Positions 42,204 to 51,501 of a DNA stretch of 64,000 nt are shown here, in pieces (positions within the stretch are counted from its first letter, which is position 1; every line of letters begins with the position of its first letter). The DNA lies in the NCBI RefSeq assembly GCF_000189755.2, contig NZ_KI912183.1, positions 1,924,257-1,988,256 on the forward strand, read 5' to 3'. The DNA is from Desulfotomaculum nigrificans DSM 574 (GTDB lineage Bacteria; Bacillota; Desulfotomaculia; Desulfotomaculales; Desulfotomaculaceae). The translations under genes were made by a program, and so were the position numbers. The notes beneath the pieces are model-generated. The model was not told the origin of the DNA. It searched no databases and worked only from the letters and a program-made list of their open reading frames with translations.

Positions 42204-44261
42204 TCATCCTTTAACTAAGTTATTTTTCCTGATCAGATCCAGCAAATCTTGACCGAACCGAGCCAATTTTTGAGGTCCAATGCCGGGGATTTGGCCTAAA
42301 GCGGCCAGGGAATCAGGTTTTTGCCGGGCGATTTCCTCTAACACCCGGTCATGAAAAAAGATAAAGGCCGGTTTATTGTTTTGGCGGGCTAAACCACTGC
42401 GATATTCCTTGAGGGCCGCCAGCAACACTTCATCGAGCCGCTGATTTATATGGTTAGCGGGTTTGGGCGGGCTTTGTTCTACCTCCGGCGGTACCGGTAA
42501 GGGGTTGCCCAGTGAGATGGCTTCCCATCCTTTGGGGGTGAGTTCTAACACCGGGTACTGGTCGCCGCTGGCCATGAGGTAACCGTCACCCAGCAGTCGG
42601 TCAATCATGGCTAACACCGCCGTACCGGTCAGATGTTTAAGCTTGCCGTAATGAGGCAGTAGGTGGTAATCCCTTTCGATAATATCCTTTTCCTTGGCTC
42701 CCCGCAAAATGGCGGCCATTTTTTTACGCCCCACTCCCCGGGGTAACTGCTGTAGACAACGCAGCACCTCCAATGGTTCGAAGGAATATTCTTCCTCCCC
42801 ACTGCTGTTGGCAGTGCAATTATCACAGCAGCGCCCGGCAGGTTGCTTAACCCTTTCGCCAAAATACTCTAAGAGCACCCGGCGGCGGCAGCTGCCGGTG
42901 TGAATCCAATTAACCAGGGCTTGCAGTTTGGTACGCCGGTCAAACTGATGTCGCTCGGACTGCCGTAAGATGGCCCGGGCGATTTTAGCATCCATCTCCC
43001 GGGGCCCGCTTTCTATTTCCAGATACTCAGCATTGCGTTCCACCAGGGAAATAACACCATGGCGTTCCAGTCCCACCGCCACTAACCGCAGCCGGTTTTC
43101 ATCCAGCCCGGCGGCGGCTAATTCATTAATATCCAAAATTGACCTACCGTTACGCCAGCCCCTTTGATAAGCTTTCCAAAAGATAACCAGGTGTTCCCTG
43201 GTTAAAGCATCATTATTAATCATCCAATCCTGCAGGGCCCGATCCCGGGGGGTATAAAGCAGGGTACAGGTGGCCGGTTGCCCGTCCCGGCCCGCCCGGC
43301 CCACCTCCTGGTAGTAGGCCTCAATGCTGGCGGGCATGCTGTAATGGATAACAAACCGGATATCCTGCTTATCAATGCCCATACCGAAGGCGTTGGTGGC
43401 CACCACCACCGGGTATTCCCCGTTAATGAAAGACTCCTGCACGGCGGCCCGCTGCTCCGGAGTCATACCGGCATGATAGGGAGCTGCAGGTAATTTCAGC
43501 TGGGAAATTAAAAAAGCCGCCACCTCTTCAGTTTCCTTACGGGTGGCGGTGTAAATAATGCCGCTGCCGCTTAACCCGGCCAAAACCAAGGTCAAGGCTT
43601 GAAGTTTGGCCTGTCCGCTGGCTAACCGCCGGGCTGCCAGATATAAGTTGGGCCGGTCACTGCCCGCCACCACCTTGACCGCCTGTTCAATACCCAACTG
43701 CTGCAAGATATCCTGTTGGACCCTGGGCGTAGCAGTGGCGGTAAGGGCTAAAACCCTGGGCCGCCTGGCCAGGCCCTGGATAAATTCCCGTAGATATAAA
43801 TAGTCCGGGCGGAAATCATGGCCCCATTGGGAAATACAGTGGGCTTCATCCACCACCAGCAGGTCCAAAGGCATATCCGAAATAAGTGCACTAAAGCTGC
43901 GGGTGCGCAGCCGTTCCGGGGCCACATAAATGAGCTTGTATTTGCCCTGTCTGATGCCGGCTAACCGTTGACGGTGTTCTTCCGGGGTTAGTTGACTATT
44001 TAAAAAGGTGGCCTGGTGTAGTTTGCGGGTATGCAGACTGTCCACCTGATCCTTCATCAGGGCCACCAGCGGGGATATCACCAGGGTTATTCCCGGCAGC
44101 ATGAACCCGGGCAATTGATAACACAGAGATTTCCCCTGCCCGGTGGGCATGATGGCCAGCACATCCTGCCCGGCCATCACCTGCTCCACCACCTCCCGCT
44201 GACCGGGACGAAAGTCCGTAAAACCAAAGTATTTATTTAAAGCGGCCAGTAACTGAGCCAA
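42204..44261 (-). CDS. recQ: ATP-dependent DNA helicase RecQ
   Basis: 3'-5' DNA helicase for recombination and fork repair. 685 residues in the order: helicase domain with AIMPTGQGKSLCYQLP (Walker A, about 36-51), VVDEAHCISQWGHDFRP (about 137-153), TATATPRVQQDI, and FGMGIDKQDIRFVIHY (motif V) with EVGRAGRDGQPA (motif VI). Then the zinc-binding cluster CRRRVLLEYFGE...CCDNC (about 451-478), RQC winged helix and an HRDC domain at the C-terminus. It starts at a TTG behind AAGGAGAG. Confidence 0.96.
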   Translation of the reverse strand: MAQLLAALNKYFGFTDFRPGQREVVEQVMAGQDVLAIMPTGQGKSLCYQLPGFMLPGITLVISPLVALMKDQVDSLHTRKLHQATFLNSQLTPEEHRQRLAGIRQGKYKLIYVAPERLRTRSFSALISDMPLDLLVVDEAHCISQWGHDFRPDYLYLREFIQGLARRPRVLALTATATPRVQQDILQQLGIEQAVKVVAGSDRPNLYLAARRLASGQAKLQALTLVLAGLSGSGIIYTATRKETEEVAAFLISQLKLPAAPYHAGMTPEQRAAVQESFINGEYPVVVATNAFGMGIDKQDIRFVIHYSMPASIEAYYQEVGRAGRDGQPATCTLLYTPRDRALQDWMINNDALTREHLVIFWKAYQRGWRNGRSILDINELAAAGLDENRLRLVAVGLERHGVISLVERNAEYLEIESGPREMDAKIARAILRQSERHQFDRRTKLQALVNWIHTGSCRRRVLLEYFGERVKQPAGRCCDNCTANSSGEEEYSFEPLEVLRCLQQLPRGVGRKKMAAILRGAKEKDIIERDYHLLPHYGKLKHLTGTAVLAMIDRLLGDGYLMASGDQYPVLELTPKGWEAISLGNPLPVPPEVEQSPPKPANHINQRLDEVLLAALKEYRSGLARQNNKPAFIFFHDRVLEEIARQKPDSLAALGQIPGIGPQKLARFGQDLLDLIRKNNLVKG

Positions 44262-44390
44262 GTAAAACTCTCCTTACCTTATGTCATCATGTGTTTTTAA
44301 TATTATAGCTTCGCCTCCCAGGGCTAATCATCCTGCTTTTTTCTGACAAAAGTGCCAATACCCACTCCGCCGCCCTTAAACGGGAAGAAA

Positions 44391-44413
44391 ATAGCCCGGA
44401 TTACCCGGGCTAT
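44391..44413 (-). terminator. Terminator of the gntP-type operon
   Basis: ATAGCCCGG / CCGGGCTAT perfect 9-bp stem followed on the minus strand by TTTTCTT. Confidence 0.85.
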
Positions 44414-44420
44414 ACGATAC

Positions 44421-45809
44421 TTAACCAAATATAGCGTTAGCAACCAGCAGAGTGACCAAAGAGGTGGCCCAGGCAATGGTGGTGGGTACCGACCAAACCA
44501 TCATCTGTTCTTTAACGTCATCAATCCCCATCATGCGGTTGACTACCCAGAATAAACTATCGTTAAAATAGGAGAATACCATCGCCCCCATGGCCGCCGA
44601 CTGGGCGGCAAAAACCGGGTTGACATTCAAGGTAGTCAAAATGGGAGCAGTAATGGAAGCGGCGGTAATCATGGACACGGTACCACTACCTTGAATCAGC
44701 CGTACCAGGGTAGCCACAGCAAAGGGCAGTAAAATAGCTGGTAAATGGGTCCCGGCAATCACTTTGGCTAAATAGTCACCGGCCCCACTGTCACGTAAGA
44801 CTTGCCCCAGAGCACCGCCGGCCCCGGTTACCAGCAGGATGATACCGGCGGAGGTAACCCCTTCTTCCATTCTTTTGAGAACTGTCTTCCGGTCATCCCG
44901 GCCAGCCAAACCGTAAATAGCTACAATCAGTCCGATGCCGGTGGCAATAACCGGGTTGCCCAGGAAAATAAAGGTGCTGGCCAGCGTTCCCTTAGCCTTT
45001 AAAGCAGAGAAAACGGTATTCAATAAGATTAAAATTACCGGTACCACAATGGGGGCAAAGGATAACCAGGCGGAGGGCAGGTCTTTACGCTCCTGTTCAT
45101 TTACCCAATGCTCATAGACCTCTTTAGCGCTTTTAGTCTCGGTACGCACCCAGCCCATCCCTTCATCATCCGGCAGCTGGTAGATGCGCTTGCCCAGCCA
45201 TTTGGCATATAATACACCGGTTATAATTACAGGAATAGCAAACACCATGCCCCAAAGAATCATGGCCCCCAGGTCAGCTTTAAATATACCGGCCACCCCT
45301 AAAGGACCGGGGGTGGGTGGTACCAGATGGTGAGTAGCCACCAAACCAACGGCCAGGGCTACCCCCAGAGCAATGGCAGATTTCTTGGTCTTTTTGGAAA
45401 TGGCCTTGACCAGGGGAGTTAAAATAACAAATCCGGAGTCCACAAAAATAGGGATGGACACCACATAACCCGTCATGGCCAGAGCCCATTCTTCCTTTTT
45501 CTTGCCCAGATATTTAATAAAGGTATAGGCCATTCTCTCGGCGGCCCCGGAAACTTCCAGGATGCGTCCCATCATCACCCCAAAGCCAATCACAATACCA
45601 ATGCTACCCAGAGTGGAGCCAAAGCCGGTGGTAATGGACTTGGCCACACTGGGCGGCGTCATGCCCCCCACAATACCTGTTACAGAGGCGGCAATAATCA
45701 AAGCTAAAAAAGCGTGAATCTTGGTGCGGAGTACCAGGAAGATCAGGAGAAAGACTCCGATACCAAGTCCAATTAGCATTTGGGAACCGGAAACTGCAGT
45801 CTGTTGCAC
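44421..45809 (-). CDS. GntP-family sugar-acid permease
   Basis: 462-residue proton-coupled symporter of the gluconate permease family. Typical elements are GFGSTLGSIGIVIGFGVMMGRILE (about 63-86, e.g. GFGVMMGRILEVSGAAERMA), PIFVDSGFVILTPLVKAISK (about 116-135), LVPPTPGPLGVAGI (about 157-170) and the C-terminal SYFNDSLFWVVNRMMGI. It starts at a GTG behind AAGGAGG. It is the last gene of the four-gene unit with PdxA2 and the DUF1537 kinase, so its cargo is probably D-threonate, D-erythronate or a related four-carbon acid. Confidence 0.92.
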   Translation of the reverse strand: MQQTAVSGSQMLIGLGIGVFLLIFLVLRTKIHAFLALIIAASVTGIVGGMTPPSVAKSITTGFGSTLGSIGIVIGFGVMMGRILEVSGAAERMAYTFIKYLGKKKEEWALAMTGYVVSIPIFVDSGFVILTPLVKAISKKTKKSAIALGVALAVGLVATHHLVPPTPGPLGVAGIFKADLGAMILWGMVFAIPVIITGVLYAKWLGKRIYQLPDDEGMGWVRTETKSAKEVYEHWVNEQERKDLPSAWLSFAPIVVPVILILLNTVFSALKAKGTLASTFIFLGNPVIATGIGLIVAIYGLAGRDDRKTVLKRMEEGVTSAGIILLVTGAGGALGQVLRDSGAGDYLAKVIAGTHLPAILLPFAVATLVRLIQGSGTVSMITAASITAPILTTLNVNPVFAAQSAAMGAMVFSYFNDSLFWVVNRMMGIDDVKEQMMVWSVPTTIAWATSLVTLLVANAIFG

Positions 45810-45846
45810 AATTTTTTCCTCCTTACAGCAAACTTTGCCATATTAA

Positions 45847-46848
45847 TTAGGCTTTACGAAAATTAGGAGCATAACGTACAGCCAGTTTAATAGCCTCTTC
45901 CATACTGACAGAACTGGCTTTGCCGGTACCGGCAATATCAAAGGCGGTACCATGATCCACCGAGGTGCGTAAAAAGGGTAACCCATTGGTAACTGATACT
46001 GTGCGTTCAAAATCCACCATTTTAGTAGCGATATGGCCCTGATCGTGATAAAGGGATAAAACCGCGTCATAGGCACCCTTTAACCCAAAGTAAAAAACAG
46101 CATCGGCCGGTACCGGGCCAACCACATTGAGGCCCCTGGCCCGGGCTTCGTTAATGGCCGGCACGATATGCTTTTCCTCTTCATCGCCAAATAGACCGTG
46201 TTCCCCGCTATGGGGGTTTAAGCCCGCCACGGCAAACTTGGGGTTATTAATACCTAAGCGGGCCAGGGCCTCGGTACAGCGAATCAGGTAATCCAACACC
46301 CTTTCCTTGGTCACCAAATCACAGGCCTGGCGTAAAGATACGTGACGGGTCAGGAAGAATACCCGTAAATCAAACACCTGGAACATAGTTAACGGGTCAT
46401 GGCTGCCGGATAAATCTCCCAATATCTCGGTATGGCCAATATAATTAATGCCGGCCGCCTTTAATGCTTCTTTATTAATAGGGGTGGTGGCCATGGCATC
46501 AATGCTGCCGTTCATGGCCAGTTCCACCGTTTTCTTAATATAATCAAAGGCTGCTTGTCCGGCCATGGCCTGCACCTTACCCAGTTGCAACTTGTTCAGG
46601 TCTACGTTGGCCAGATCAATCAAGTCGATGGTACCAAACTGATAAGTTCCCTGGGCAGGCTGGTCAATAGCATTAATACCTAGATTTAGTCCGCAAAATT
46701 TCATGGCCTGCTGCACGGTGCCCTGATCACCTATCACCACCGGGCGGCAGACTTGGTAAATCTCTTCATTGGCCATGGCCTTCACCACTATTTCCGGTCC
46801 CACCCCGGCCGGGTCCCCCAAAGGTATACCAATCACAGGTCTGTTCAC
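45847..46848 (-). CDS. pdxA2: PdxA2-type 4-phospho-erythronate/threonate dehydrogenase
   Basis: 333 residues of the PdxA family (NAD-dependent oxidative decarboxylation). Conserved parts are [14 protein letters not shown] (about 6-19), [13 protein letters not shown] (about 120-132), GHTEIL (about 138), [17 protein letters not shown] (about 208-224) and [11 protein letters not shown] (about 268). The neighbouring DUF1537 kinase marks it as the catabolic PdxA2 rather than the vitamin B6 enzyme. It would yield dihydroxyacetone phosphate and CO2. GTG start behind AAGGAGG. Confidence 0.9.
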   Translation of the reverse strand: MNRPVIGIPLGDPAGVGPEIVVKAMANEEIYQVCRPVVIGDQGTVQQAMKFCGLNLGINAIDQPAQGTYQFGTIDLIDLANVDLNKLQLGKVQAMAGQAAFDYIKKTVELAMNGSIDAMATTPINKEALKAAGINYIGHTEILGDLSGSHDPLTMFQVFDLRVFFLTRHVSLRQACDLVTKERVLDYLIRCTEALARLGINNPKFAVAGLNPHSGEHGLFGDEEEKHIVPAINEARARGLNVVGPVPADAVFYFGLKGAYDAVLSLYHDQGHIATKMVDFERTVSVTNGLPFLRTSVDHGTAFDIAGTGKASSVSMEEAIKLAVRYAPNFRKA

Positions 46849-46883
46849 AATTACTTCCTCCTTTGACGTGATGCCATATATGT

Positions 46884-48200
46884 TTAGATTTCTACTACAT
46901 TGGTAGATACCTTAGTTAGCAAATACTCAATACACTGGCCAATGGCGGTCTGATCCCCCACCAATCCCCCTTTGGTCACAATGGGAGTGTTATGATAAGC
47001 ACCTCCAATGAGCCGACCATAGGCAGCCAAAGGCAGCACTTCATCTTTAACCTGCACACCCAGGGCATCCAATTCCTTACAAACAGCCACTGTAACATCA
47101 CCGCCGCTGGTATAAAGTGCCCCCAGGGCACCGCTACTTTGCTCCAGAACTTTTCCGGCAATCCGGGCCAAACCTGCGGCAATTCTCTGGGCCACTTCAT
47201 CCTCGGTAATACCCTGTTGGGATGCAATACCGCTGAGATCTAAAATGTCTCCTTCCTCTTTGATGGTCCGGATACCCAGTACATGGTGTTGGTTAATCTT
47301 CTCCACCAGGGCCCCTGTCACCCGGTTTATCTCGGTTTCAACTGTCTGCGGGTCAATAAGGGCACGGGCATCCGCGTAGACAAAAAACGTATCAAAATGC
47401 AGTTCAACTTCCTTTAACTGTTGTCTGGTTAACGGAGTGACACTACCAACCACCATCAATACCTTTTGGCTGGGATACCTCTTTGGTTCCGGCAGAAAAT
47501 ATTGGGCCAGGGCCTCGGTAAAGGGCCCGGGATCCACCGCCACCACTTTAATTCCCGCCTGGTAAACCCCCCTGGCAATGGCATCCAGGTCGTCCTGGGT
47601 GGCTGCATCAACCACCACTATCCTGTTACCTGCTTGATAATGCTGCAATAGATCAGCCTGGATCGCCTCTGCACCCTGCAGCACAGTACCCAACCCTAAG
47701 TGGCCCACCTGATGCTTGGACTGCCGGGCCACCAGGCGGGAAACCACCGACATATTTACCGGGGTTTTGGGGTCCCGGGCGGCATCGGTTTTTTCCAGGG
47801 GCACCGAATTGACCATCAAGTAGTCACCAATGGTTACCCGTCCGGAATTAGGAAAGGCTGCCACCACTACCGCCATGGTGTCCGCTTCTAAAACATCCAA
47901 CACCGCATCAATTTCCGCCCCCAGGTTACCCCGCAGGGTGCTGTCAATACGTTTGCTAAACAAGCTGACACCCAGCGCGGCCATGGTTTGGGCAGTGTTA
48001 AAGACCCTTTGATAAGCCTCGGCAGCGGGTATGGCCCGGCTGTCCGTGTTAATAGAAATCACTTCGTAATCCTCATATTGTTCCCGCGTTAAGGCTTCCA
48101 GGCGGAGAAAGGTACCGGTGCGGTAACCCTTTCTGGCCAACAATACACCGGTGGCATTGGCTCCGGTGAGGTCATCGGCAATAATCACAACCTTATTCAT
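46884..48200 (-). CDS. Four-carbon acid sugar kinase (DUF1537/OtnK-DtnK family)
   Basis: 438 residues. The N-terminal substrate domain begins [19 protein letters not shown] (about 4-22), and [17 protein letters not shown] (about 78-94) contains the family SKRVDSTLRG motif. The C-terminal nucleotide-binding domain holds [14 protein letters not shown] (about 360). Phosphorylates D-threonate, D-erythronate or similar acids for PdxA2. I choose the ATG at 48200 because AAGGAAGGATG precedes it. It starts 22 bases after the DeoR-type regulator and ends 35 bases before pdxA2. Confidence 0.92.
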   Translation of the reverse strand: MNKVVIIADDLTGANATGVLLARKGYRTGTFLRLEALTREQYEDYEVISINTDSRAIPAAEAYQRVFNTAQTMAALGVSLFSKRIDSTLRGNLGAEIDAVLDVLEADTMAVVVAAFPNSGRVTIGDYLMVNSVPLEKTDAARDPKTPVNMSVVSRLVARQSKHQVGHLGLGTVLQGAEAIQADLLQHYQAGNRIVVVDAATQDDLDAIARGVYQAGIKVVAVDPGPFTEALAQYFLPEPKRYPSQKVLMVVGSVTPLTRQQLKEVELHFDTFFVYADARALIDPQTVETEINRVTGALVEKINQHHVLGIRTIKEEGDILDLSGIASQQGITEDEVAQRIAAGLARIAGKVLEQSSGALGALYTSGGDVTVAVCKELDALGVQVKDEVLPLAAYGRLIGGAYHNTPIVTKGGLVGDQTAIGQCIEYLLTKVSTNVVEI

Positions 48201-48222
48201 AACATCCTTCCTTCTTGTAGTG

Positions 48223-48984
48223 TTAAACAACCCGGGTCTGTACTCCTAATTTTATAATTTGCTTCAAAACAGATTGGTCTAATCCCCGGTCGGTAATCAG
48301 CAGATCCACTTCCTCAACCGGAGCAATCTGGGCAAAGGACTTTTTGCCAAATTTAGTGTGGTCCGCCACCAGCACAACCCTGTCCGCGGCAGCCATCATT
48401 TTTTTCTTCATACTTGCTTTATCTAAATTGGGACTGGTCATTCCCCATTTAAGGTCAATGGCGGATGCCCCCAGAAAGGTGATATCCACTCTGATACCGG
48501 CTAGAAAATTCTCCCCGGTAGAACCCAGCATGGCACCCAAGCGGTTTTGTACCAGGCCACCGGTACAAAATACCTTAAAATCGGTGGTTTCGCTAAGCTC
48601 CAGGGCTATTTTTAGGTCATTGGTGATGACGGTCAAATCATTGAGGTTTTTAATCCCCCTGACAATTTCCCTGGTGGTGGTACCGGAATCCAGAATAATC
48701 ACCTGACCATCTTTAATTAAAGTGGCTGCCTCTTGTCCAATCCGGCGCTTCTCTTCAATATGGGAGGTTTCTTTATGTGTGTACGGCACTTCCCCTACCA
48801 ATCCATTATGCAGTACTGCCCCTCCGTGGGTACGATAGGCAACACCCTGCTCCTCTAATATGGCCAGATCCCGCCGAACCGTCATGGGGGAAACACCTAA
48901 TTTTACTGCCAGAGAATCTATCTCGACTTTCCCCTCCTTTCTAAGGATATCCATGATGTAATTTCTGCGCTCTGCCGGCAACAT
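48223..48984 (-). CDS. DeoR/GlpR-family transcriptional regulator
   Basis: 253 residues. N-terminal DeoR helix-turn-helix: AERRNYIMDILRKEGKVEID (about 4-23), then LAVKLGVSPMTVRRDLAILEEQG (about 25-47). C-terminal sugar-isomerase-like sensor domain with LDSGTTTREIVRGI (about 98-111) and DHTKFGKKSFAQIAP (about 208-222). It likely represses this sugar-acid operon and senses a phosphorylated intermediate. It is the first gene of the operon, behind GGAGG. Confidence 0.9.
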   Translation of the reverse strand: MLPAERRNYIMDILRKEGKVEIDSLAVKLGVSPMTVRRDLAILEEQGVAYRTHGGAVLHNGLVGEVPYTHKETSHIEEKRRIGQEAATLIKDGQVIILDSGTTTREIVRGIKNLNDLTVITNDLKIALELSETTDFKVFCTGGLVQNRLGAMLGSTGENFLAGIRVDITFLGASAIDLKWGMTSPNLDKASMKKKMMAAADRVVLVADHTKFGKKSFAQIAPVEEVDLLITDRGLDQSVLKQIIKLGVQTRVV

Positions 48985-49281
48985 CTTAACCTCCGGTATG
49001 TTTATTTTTGTTATCTAAACCTCATTATAATGTTATATTCTGTTCATATATGTTTTTTCCTGCTACTTGATAAAAAATTTTGTCGATTCATAATCTTGGC
49101 AAATAGACCTGTTCTATACACCTCATAAATAAAAACCACGTGGCCAAAAATTAAGGTTATTTTTAAAATTAAAAAATTTATACAACAAGAGGAAAACACC
49201 TAAGAATGTAGAATTTTGGGAATTAATACTTTGTGTGAAAACTTTTGGTAATAGCTTAATGTGAAAGGCGGGGGTGCTCTA

Positions 49282-50880
49282 TTGAAACTAAAAATCGGGG
49301 TCAAAATTGGTCTGGGATTCGGAATTATGTTGGGGTTAATTATTTTGTTAAGCGCCAACTCATTTTTATCGTTGAAAACAGCTAAAGAAAATATTGAAAA
49401 TATGGATTTAGCCAGTCAGCGATTAATCCTGGGTTTAAAAATTAATAATGAATTTACCTCAGCGGTGTCAGCTATCAGGGGCTACATCGCCTACGGTGAC
49501 AATAAATATCTTCAGCAACTTGACAAAGCATCCCAACAAACCATTGATTTAGAAAACCAATTGCTCCGGATAGCCCGGACGGAGAAAAAACAAAATGTGC
49601 AAAACCTTATCAAGGCCACCTCGCAGTGGCGGGATCAAATTCAAGCTTCGCTGGTACCGGTGGTAAAGGAAATGCAGCAGGAAATGGCCGCCGGGAATCA
49701 CGCCAGAGCCGAACAATTGAGGGCAGAGAGCGTTCTTGTTGCCCGCCAGATTATTCCACTGGCTGAGCAGGTTTCATCCATGTCCGGTACGGTGGTTATT
49801 GAAAATGAAGATATTTTTAAGCAAAACCTGAATTCTTCTGAACTAACTGCCAATCAAGTTATGCGGGTTTCTCTCATTATCAGCCTGCTGGCCGTCATCA
49901 TTGGCATAGTTTTAGCAGTGCTAATCACCAGAATGGTACGTAAACCCATTCAACAAATGTTGGCCGGGGCGGTTAAATGTGCAGATGGCAATTTTCAGGA
50001 TAGTATTGAGGTTAGATCAACCGATGAGCTGGGTGAGTTAGCCACCGCCCTTAACCAGATGCAGGCCAACTTCCGGGAGGTCATTCAAAGATTAAAGGAT
50101 TCCTCCGCTCATTTAAAAGATGCCAGTGAACAACTAGCTTCCCAGGCAGAGCAAACATCATCCGGGGCCACCGCCACGGCTGCCACCATGAATGAAATTG
50201 CCACTACGGTGGAAAATATGGCCGAAAATACCCAGGCGGTTTCTGAAAAGGCCAATTTAGCCTCTACTCATGCCGATCAGGGGCAGCAGGGAATTCAGTT
50301 AATTACCGACCAAATGAATGAAATGGCCGCTGCCAGCGGGCAAGTTGGTACTTCAATTAATAATCTTAACGCCGCCCTCGCCAAAATTGGCCAATTTGTA
50401 GAGGTAATTACCACCATCGCGGAACAGACCAATCTATTGGCTCTTAACGCTGCCATTGAAGCAGCCAGAGCCGGCGAAGCAGGCAAGGGCTTTGCCGTAG
50501 TGGCCGAAGAAGTTAGAAAACTGGCTGAACAATCGGCCAAGTCCACCGAGGAAATACGTCAATTGATCGGAGATATAAATCAATATGCCCAGCAGTCAGT
50601 GGATGCTATGAATGCCGGTGCCGAGAAAGTTGCGCAGGGCAATCGCGTTGTAAGTGATGTGGGCCAGAACTTTATCAACATTATCCAGGCGGTGCAGGAA
50701 CTGTCCGGCCAGGTGCAAAGCATGGCAGCCTCGGCCCAGCAAGTAAGTGCCGGGGTACAAAATGTGGCCGCCACCACCGAGGAACAAACCGCAGCCATGG
50801 AAGAAGTGGCTTCAGCCGCCGCCAGTCTTAATCAATTGGCAGATGAGCTTAACAGTTTGGTGGATAAGTTTAAAATATAG
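49282..50880 (+). CDS. Methyl-accepting chemotaxis protein
   Basis: Membrane chemoreceptor of about 532 residues: N-terminal transmembrane helix (about 6-28), four-helix-bundle sensor (about 30-185), second helix (about 195-218, [19 protein letters not shown]), HAMP (about 219-270), and a cytoplasmic signalling domain with the tip [36 protein letters not shown] (core [15 protein letters not shown] about 388-402). The frame opens with GTG at 49261. I prefer the TTG at 49282, 6 bases after a GGCGGGGG site. No CheW-binding pentapeptide tail is evident. It is monocistronic. Confidence 0.93.
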   Translation: MKLKIGVKIGLGFGIMLGLIILLSANSFLSLKTAKENIENMDLASQRLILGLKINNEFTSAVSAIRGYIAYGDNKYLQQLDKASQQTIDLENQLLRIARTEKKQNVQNLIKATSQWRDQIQASLVPVVKEMQQEMAAGNHARAEQLRAESVLVARQIIPLAEQVSSMSGTVVIENEDIFKQNLNSSELTANQVMRVSLIISLLAVIIGIVLAVLITRMVRKPIQQMLAGAVKCADGNFQDSIEVRSTDELGELATALNQMQANFREVIQRLKDSSAHLKDASEQLASQAEQTSSGATATAATMNEIATTVENMAENTQAVSEKANLASTHADQGQQGIQLITDQMNEMAAASGQVGTSINNLNAALAKIGQFVEVITTIAEQTNLLALNAAIEAARAGEAGKGFAVVAEEVRKLAEQSAKSTEEIRQLIGDINQYAQQSVDAMNAGAEKVAQGNRVVSDVGQNFINIIQAVQELSGQVQSMAASAQQVSAGVQNVAATTEEQTAAMEEVASAAASLNQLADELNSLVDKFKI

Positions 50881-50881
50881 T

Positions 50882-50918
50882 CAAACACCCCTGGTCCATT
50901 AGCAGCCAGGGGTGTTTG
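50882..50918 (+). terminator. Terminator of the chemoreceptor gene
   Basis: CAAACACCCCTGG / CCAGGGGTGTTTG perfect 13-bp stem. Confidence 0.88.
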
Positions 50919-50979
50919 TTTATGGCACACCCATCTGCACCAGGGAATATGATGTATAAAAGTCCTGGGAGGTGTTTTT

Positions 50980-51450
50980 ATGGATGCACATAACCAACTG
51001 GTTGCCGGATTAAAGGCAGCCCTGATTGATGAACGGACCACGGCGGTATTCTATGCCCAAATGCGTGATATTTCCAGAAACTATGCCGGTGTCGAAGCCT
51101 TTGCTGAAGCCCGTAAGGATGAATTGGATCATGCCAGGGAAATAACCGAATTACTGGAAGATTTAACCGGAGTTACACCACCGGAGGCAGCACAACCGGT
51201 TACTCCCCCGTCCTTTGGAGATTACTGTCAGGGGCTGGCCAGAGCCATACAAGGAGAGCGCCATGCCTTCATGGAATACTCAAATCTAATCAATATTTCT
51301 CCCTTTGCAAGGGTAAATAAAGCCCTGGATGAGATTAGAAGTGACGAAGAAGTGCACCTGGCTAAGTTTTGTAAATTATATGAAATAATGTGTCAAGCCA
51401 ACTATTATCAAACCCAACAGGTAAATGATCCTGCCGTAGAAAAGAAATAA
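50980..51450 (+). CDS. Ferritin-like/rubrerythrin-type diiron protein
   Basis: 156 residues of four-helix-bundle type. Metal ligands of the ferritin-like class can be seen: DERTTAVFYAQM (Glu about 18), KDELDHAREI (ExxH, about 48-51), GERHAFMEY (Glu about 92) and SDEEVHLAKF (ExxH, about 124-127). No rubredoxin domain. A role in peroxide or iron handling is plausible but not shown. GGGAGG precedes the ATG. It is monocistronic. Confidence 0.85.
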   Translation: MDAHNQLVAGLKAALIDERTTAVFYAQMRDISRNYAGVEAFAEARKDELDHAREITELLEDLTGVTPPEAAQPVTPPSFGDYCQGLARAIQGERHAFMEYSNLINISPFARVNKALDEIRSDEEVHLAKFCKLYEIMCQANYYQTQQVNDPAVEKK

Positions 51451-51462
51451 CTCCTCAGCAAT

Positions 51463-51495
51463 ATAATGGCCGCCGGGAATCCCGGCGGCCATTAT
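51463..51495. terminator. Bidirectional terminator between the ferritin-like gene and the oxidoreductase gene
   Basis: ATAATGGCCGCCGGG-aat-CCCGGCGGCCATTAT, perfect 15-bp stem between convergent genes. Confidence 0.88.
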
Positions 51496-51501
51496 GCCGC
51501 C

